Below are positions 6,084 through 9,161 of a DNA stretch of 9,161 nt, piece by piece. Each line of letters opens with the position of its first letter. The stretch's first letter is position 1. The position numbers and the translations under genes are program-made. The stretch is from NCBI GenBank assembly GCA_017537905.1, contig JAFYJX010000072.1, positions 1-9,161 of the forward strand, in the 5' to 3' direction. This DNA is from Clostridiales bacterium. Its GTDB lineage: Bacteria > Bacillota_A > Clostridia > Saccharofermentanales > Saccharofermentanaceae. A model generated the notes under the pieces. That model had not been told where the DNA came from. It made no database searches and saw only the letters and a program-made list of their open reading frames with translations.

Positions 6084-6869
6084 ATGACTAAACAGGCAAG
6101 CAATACAAAGCCACGTAAGACCACAGTCACTTTATGCGTCGTTTTTGTATTGCTTGCTTTTTCATTTCTGGCAGTATTTTTCATCTACCCGAACCTGAGA
6201 AAAAATTATGTAGAGAACCGGGAATATGATATCTACGGCGGAATGACCGAAGATCTCAAAGACAGCGAACTGTTCTCTGACATGCAGAGCGGCAAGTCAT
6301 TCTGTTTCCTGGGTGACAGCATAACTGCCGGATACACTACAGAAGGCATTCCCTGGTATCAGCCGCTCGTTCCTTATATCAATGGTAGGATATCAAATCT
6401 TTCGACAGCCGGCTGGATGGTCAAGAATCTGATCAACCACAAAAAAGAGATCCCCAAAGCTGATATCTATGTAGTGGCTATCGGCATCAATGACATTCTA
6501 TACCCTGAAAGCGAATATGCGTCTTTGGGACCTGATGACTTTGCCGACCGGTTTAGCCGGCTCGCAAGCGTAATCCAGGAGATCTCGCCTGACGCAAAGA
6601 TCTATTTCATCTCCCCCTGGACATTCATCGATACCGGTGAAGAATATGTAGAACGCGGCAATTCGTACCGCAAGGCTCTTTCTGAATGGTGCGGAAAAAC
6701 CGGCTTCCGCTATATCGATCCAGATCCGGTGATCATGTCAGTCCTATGCGAAGGCGATCCCTATAAATACTTGTACAACAACTTCCACCCAAACGCACCC
6801 GCGGGGATCGGTCTATACAGTTACGCCGTATTAAAGGCAAGTTCACAACAAACAAAAAGCGGCCTCTGA
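6084..6869 (+). CDS. Membrane-anchored SGNH/GDSL-fold hydrolase-like protein
   Basis: A 261-residue protein with a basic N-terminus and one hydrophobic segment (about 15-35), so the catalytic domain should lie outside the membrane. SGNH blocks are visible: block I FLGDSITAG (75-83, nucleophile Ser 79), a Gly at 110 in STAGW (block II), GIND (134-137, block III Asn 136) and FHPN (234-237, His 235). The residue three before the His, normally Asp, is Asn 232 (NNFHPN). Such proteins usually act as esterases or O-acetyl transferases on cell-wall or surface glycans, which is family-level inference here. The ATG at 6084 has no ribosome binding site and lies six bases after the ddh stop, suggesting re-initiation by coupled ribosomes. 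The stop codon lies in the loop of the terminator hairpin. Confidence 0.83.
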   Translation: MTKQASNTKPRKTTVTLCVVFVLLAFSFLAVFFIYPNLRKNYVENREYDIYGGMTEDLKDSELFSDMQSGKSFCFLGDSITAGYTTEGIPWYQPLVPYINGRISNLSTAGWMVKNLINHKKEIPKADIYVVAIGINDILYPESEYASLGPDDFADRFSRLASVIQEISPDAKIYFISPWTFIDTGEEYVERGNSYRKALSEWCGKTGFRYIDPDPVIMSVLCEGDPYKYLYNNFHPNAPAGIGLYSYAVLKASSQQTKSGL

Positions 6870-6882
6870 TGAGACCGCTTTT
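6855..6882. terminator. Bidirectional intrinsic terminator
   Basis: AAAAGCGG (6855-6862) pairs with CCGCTTTT (6875-6882), and CTC (6864-6866) pairs with GAG (6871-6873). One C/A mismatch interrupts the stem, and the loop is TGAT (6867-6870). T-rich sequence follows on both strands, so it can stop the ddh-SGNH transcript and the converging ilvE transcript. The SGNH stop codon TGA is at 6867-6869, within the loop. Confidence 0.85.
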
Positions 6883-6903
6883 GATTTCTGATCGATTAAT
6901 CTA

Positions 6904-7938
6904 TCAGAGCTTGATCTCCATGATCCAGCCCTCAGGTGCTTCAACAGTACCCATCTGGATGCCTGTGAGTGTTTCTCTGAGCTTAGTCATGACAGGGCCC
7001 ATCTCCTCCATGCCGGAAGCGAACTTGAATTCCTTGCCATGATCGTTGATTGAACCGAGAGGTGAGATAACTGCTGCTGTACCGCAGAGACCGCCCTCTG
7101 TGAACTTACCGCTCATGATCTCGTCGAGGTAAACTTCTCTCTCCTCGATCTTCATGCCGCAGTAGTGCTCAGCAACGTAAACCAATGATCTTCTAGTGAT
7201 AGAAGGCAGGATGGAATCGGACTTAGGTACAACGAGTGTGCCCTGGCCGTCTGTGAGGATGATGTTAGCTCCGCCTGTCTCCTCGATCTTTGTACGTGTA
7301 GCGGGATCGAGATAGATGTTCTCAGCAAATCCTTCCTTGTGTGCAGTAACGATTGCGTGGAGAGACATAGCATAGTTGAGACCTGCCTTGATGTTGCCTG
7401 TTCCTCTCGGAGCAGCACGGTCAAAGTCAGAGATCTTAACTGCGATCGGCTTAGCGCCGCCCTTGAAATAAGGGCCTACAGGTGTAGCGAAGATTCTGTA
7501 CTGATAATCATCAGCAGGCTTAACACCGATAACGGGGTTAATACCAAAGATATAAGGTCTGAGATAGAGGGATGCACCGGAACCATACGGAGGAACCCAA
7601 GCTGCGTTGCCTGCAACTGTCTCCTGAACTGATCTGATGAACATTTCCTTGGAAATCGGAGGAATCTCAAGGCGGACTGCAGAGTCGTGAAGTCTCTCAG
7701 CGTTGAGGTCAGGACGGAAAGTAACGATTCTGCCGTCAACTGTCTCATAAGCCTTAAGGCCTTCAAATACTGTCTGAGCATACTGGAGAACGCCTGCGTC
7801 TTCGCTCATGACGATCATGTCGTCATCGATAAGCGCGCCTTCGTCCCATGCGCCGTTCGTGTAGTTAGCTACGAATCTTTTGTCTGTCTTCTGATAGGAG
7901 AAGGTCAGATTAGACCAATCGAGATTCTTCTTTTCCAT
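6904..7938 (-). CDS. ilvE: Branched-chain amino acid aminotransferase
   Basis: A 344-residue PLP enzyme of fold type IV (EC 2.6.1.42). It transfers the amino group between glutamate and the 2-oxo acids of leucine, isoleucine and valine, the last biosynthetic and first degradative step. Motifs include QTVFEGLKAY (55-64), Arg-rich RPDLNAERL (75-83), YLRPYIFG (125-132), and GTGNIKAGLNYA (179-190) with the PLP-binding Lys 184. EETGGAN (219-225) supplies the Glu facing the pyridine nitrogen. LPSITRRSL (244-252) and CGTAAVISPLG (285-295) complete the pattern. Length and motifs fit the longer eukaryote/Gram-positive type, common in Bacillota. The ATG at 7938 has AGAAGGA about eight bases upstream. 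It is transcribed alone from its own promoter and ends at the shared terminator. Confidence 0.95.
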   Translation of the reverse strand: MEKKNLDWSNLTFSYQKTDKRFVANYTNGAWDEGALIDDDMIVMSEDAGVLQYAQTVFEGLKAYETVDGRIVTFRPDLNAERLHDSAVRLEIPPISKEMFIRSVQETVAGNAAWVPPYGSGASLYLRPYIFGINPVIGVKPADDYQYRIFATPVGPYFKGGAKPIAVKISDFDRAAPRGTGNIKAGLNYAMSLHAIVTAHKEGFAENIYLDPATRTKIEETGGANIILTDGQGTLVVPKSDSILPSITRRSLVYVAEHYCGMKIEEREVYLDEIMSGKFTEGGLCGTAAVISPLGSINDHGKEFKFASGMEEMGPVMTKLRETLTGIQMGTVEAPEGWIMEIKL

Positions 7939-7980
7939 AAATACATTCCTTCTTTCTTAAAGTTACTTATGAATTAAGTA

Positions 7981-8010
7981 ATTGTATCGCAAGTATTCCA
8001 ATAATTCCAA
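7981..8010 (-). promoter_or_regulatory. Promoter of ilvE
   Basis: TTGGAA (minus strand 8010-8005) and TACAAT (7986-7981) are 18 bases apart. The predicted start near 7974 leaves a leader of about 36 bases, too short for a T-box or other large riboswitch. Confidence 0.5.
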
Positions 8011-8012
8011 TA
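7995..8012. repeat. Perfect 9-bp tandem repeat in the ilvE promoter
   Basis: ATTCCAATA occurs twice in immediate succession on the plus strand (7995-8003 and 8004-8012). It covers the -35 box and part of the spacer of the ilvE promoter. Two direct half-sites about nine bases apart could bind a regulator on one face of the helix. Confidence 0.6.
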
Positions 8013-8058
8013 TATGTTTTACGCCGACTGATATATTTTAAAGATAGATCATGTGAAC

Positions 8059-8064
8059 TATACT
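8059..8064 (+). promoter_or_regulatory. Possible -10 box of the acyltransferase gene
   Basis: TATACT at 8059-8064 with a weak TTTTAA at 8036-8041, 17 bases apart. Transcription would begin near 8071, only about 11 bases before ATG 8082 but about 29 before ATG 8100. Confidence 0.35.
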
Positions 8065-8081
8065 TAAATTCAGAATTTTTT

Positions 8082-9161
8082 ATGGACAGGCAGCAAAAAA
8101 TGGATCAGATTCCCGACAATAAGGCCTTATCTTTCACGAGAATAGAATCCCTGACGGGTCTTAAAGCTGTTGCTCTGCTATTGATCTTTTGGTGGCACGC
8201 CCCTGTCTCAAAGCCTGATTTTGATATCGGCGCCCAAATGTGCCAGCTGCTGTTTATCTGTTCCGGATTTCTAACAGGTTATTCAAGTTTGAAAAAGCCC
8301 GGTCTTCCCGCTGCCGCATTGAAGGATCCTTTCAAAATCTGCCTGAAAAAGCTTAAGACCTTCTGGCCGCTTCATGCGCTTTTCACATTGCTCTGGTTCA
8401 TATTCTTATCAGATACTGCCTTTACACCCGGCACGGCAATAAGGCTCATCCTGAATCTGTTCTTGCTTCAGGCTTGGCATCCGGCCAGGGATGTATATAT
8501 GTCTTTCAACGGAGTAAGTTGGTTTCTGTCTGCCCTTATCTTCTGCTATTTCCTATCGCCTTTTCTCTTAAAGACGATCAGACGGAGCAGGAAATGCATT
8601 ATTCTGGCGTTTGTTGCTGCATTTCTTGCCAGGATCATACTAAATGACCTCTGCTGGTATTTTCCGAAGACATTTTCGTGGTATAACACATATTCATTCC
8701 CGCCAATCAGAGTGCTTGAATTCTATATGGGAATACTGATCGTTCCTTTGTATAAGTATTTCGATGCAAAAATCAGAAAAATGGAAGAGACAAAGCGGAC
8801 ACTGATAATGACCGTTGCTGAACTATCATATATCCTTGCTCTGGAATGCTTCCTTTTCTTCATTTCGAACAAAGTGTCTCACAGCCTTACTCCACCGGTC
8901 TATCTGCCACTTATTATTTTATTCGCATGTAATTCCGGCCTCATAAGCAGATTTTTGGCATTAAGGCCATTTTGCATTTTCGGAAAGATACAATTCCAGT
9001 TCTTCATAGTCCATCACTTCATTATCAGGATCTTCCTCCAATACAGTATTCTCGAAAACATCAATATCGGCATAAGGACGATCCTGATGCTCATTGCAGC
9101 GATCGCTGTCTCATCCCTGCTATACCTTCTGCATGAAAATATCACCAAACGCATACTGAAA
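8082..9161 (+). CDS. Acyltransferase-3 family membrane protein (open at right edge)
   Basis: An open frame of 360 codons without a stop reaches the last base of the window. My translation starts MDRQQKMDQIPDNK. It has many hydrophobic segments and the acyltransferase_3 (PF01757) pattern. The first helix carries Arg 20 and His 39 (RIESLTGLKAVALLLIFWWH, 20-39). FICSGFLTGY (58-67), SFNGVSWFLSALIFCYFLSP (141-160), RVLEFYMGILI (210-220) and FFIVHH (307-312) complete it. The protein is probably nearly complete, because such proteins end with a basic tail after the last helix, as in HENITKRILK. The family moves acyl, often acetyl, groups onto surface sugars or small molecules across the membrane; the target here is unknown. 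The start is uncertain. ATG 8082 has no ribosome site, whereas ATG 8100 (residue 7) has GGACAGG about nine bases upstream. Confidence 0.85.
   Translation, partial: MDRQQKMDQIPDNKALSFTRIESLTGLKAVALLLIFWWHAPVSKPDFDIGAQMCQLLFICSGFLTGYSSLKKPGLPAAALKDPFKICLKKLKTFWPLHALFTLLWFIFLSDTAFTPGTAIRLILNLFLLQAWHPARDVYMSFNGVSWFLSALIFCYFLSPFLLKTIRRSRKCIILAFVAAFLARIILNDLCWYFPKTFSWYNTYSFPPIRVLEFYMGILIVPLYKYFDAKIRKMEETKRTLIMTVAELSYILALECFLFFISNKVSHSLTPPVYLPLIILFACNSGLISRFLALRPFCIFGKIQFQFFIVHHFIIRIFLQYSILENINIGIRTILMLIAAIAVSSLLYLLHENITKRILK

Noticed and set aside
7687..7977. A 96-codon plus-strand frame running through the start of ilvE into its promoter
   Set aside because: It is antisense to conserved ilvE motifs and resembles no known protein.
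7939..8081. T-box leader upstream of ilvE
   Set aside because: The predicted leader is about 36 bases and contains no T-box sequence or terminator pair.
1..9161. CRISPR array, mobile element, tRNA, toxin-antitoxin or defence system
   Set aside because: No repeat-spacer pattern, transposase, integrase, cloverleaf or known defence domain was seen on either strand.

Overview
The window looks like chromosomal DNA from a Clostridia-like member of the Bacillota. This rests on AGGAGG-type ribosome binding sites, extended -10 promoters, a BcrA-type ABC exporter, a solitary BioY, a sugar-transfer-type ATP-grasp protein and a meso-diaminopimelate dehydrogenase. No finer placement is possible from the sequence alone. 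Coding density is high, no stretch over 300 bases lacks a gene, and I see no tRNA, rRNA, CRISPR array, insertion sequence or phage gene.

Left part, minus strand (1-5008). Read in the direction of transcription, from right to left, this holds a sugar-transfer-associated ATP-grasp protein (3995-4990), the biotin transporter BioY (3329-3922), a tightly packed three-gene operon, and an SPFH-domain protein cut by the window edge (1-494). The operon is an ABC ATPase (2325-3233), an ABC-2 permease (1265-2332) and a MinD/ParA-like P-loop ATPase (588-1265). The last two junctions overlap, so the exporter and the P-loop ATPase are probably translationally coupled. BioY has a BirA-like operator exactly at its predicted transcription start.

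Middle part, plus strand (5021-6882). A promoter that overlaps the divergent ATP-grasp promoter drives diaminopimelate dehydrogenase (lysine and peptidoglycan precursor synthesis). A membrane-anchored SGNH-fold protein follows it closely. A bidirectional intrinsic terminator, whose loop carries the SGNH stop codon, closes the unit.

Right part (6904-9161). The branched-chain aminotransferase IlvE lies on the minus strand, converging on the terminator. Divergent from it is an acyltransferase-3 family membrane protein that is still open at the right edge after 360 codons. The ilvE promoter contains a perfect 9-bp tandem repeat.

Most of the window is ordinary metabolism and transport. The points most worth a second look are the exporter plus P-loop ATPase operon, the back-to-back promoters with a possibly leaderless ATP-grasp mRNA, the BirA-like operator of bioY, the SGNH protein with Asn where the catalytic Asp should be, and the tandem repeat upstream of ilvE. 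I did not find a clearly new defence or mobile system.
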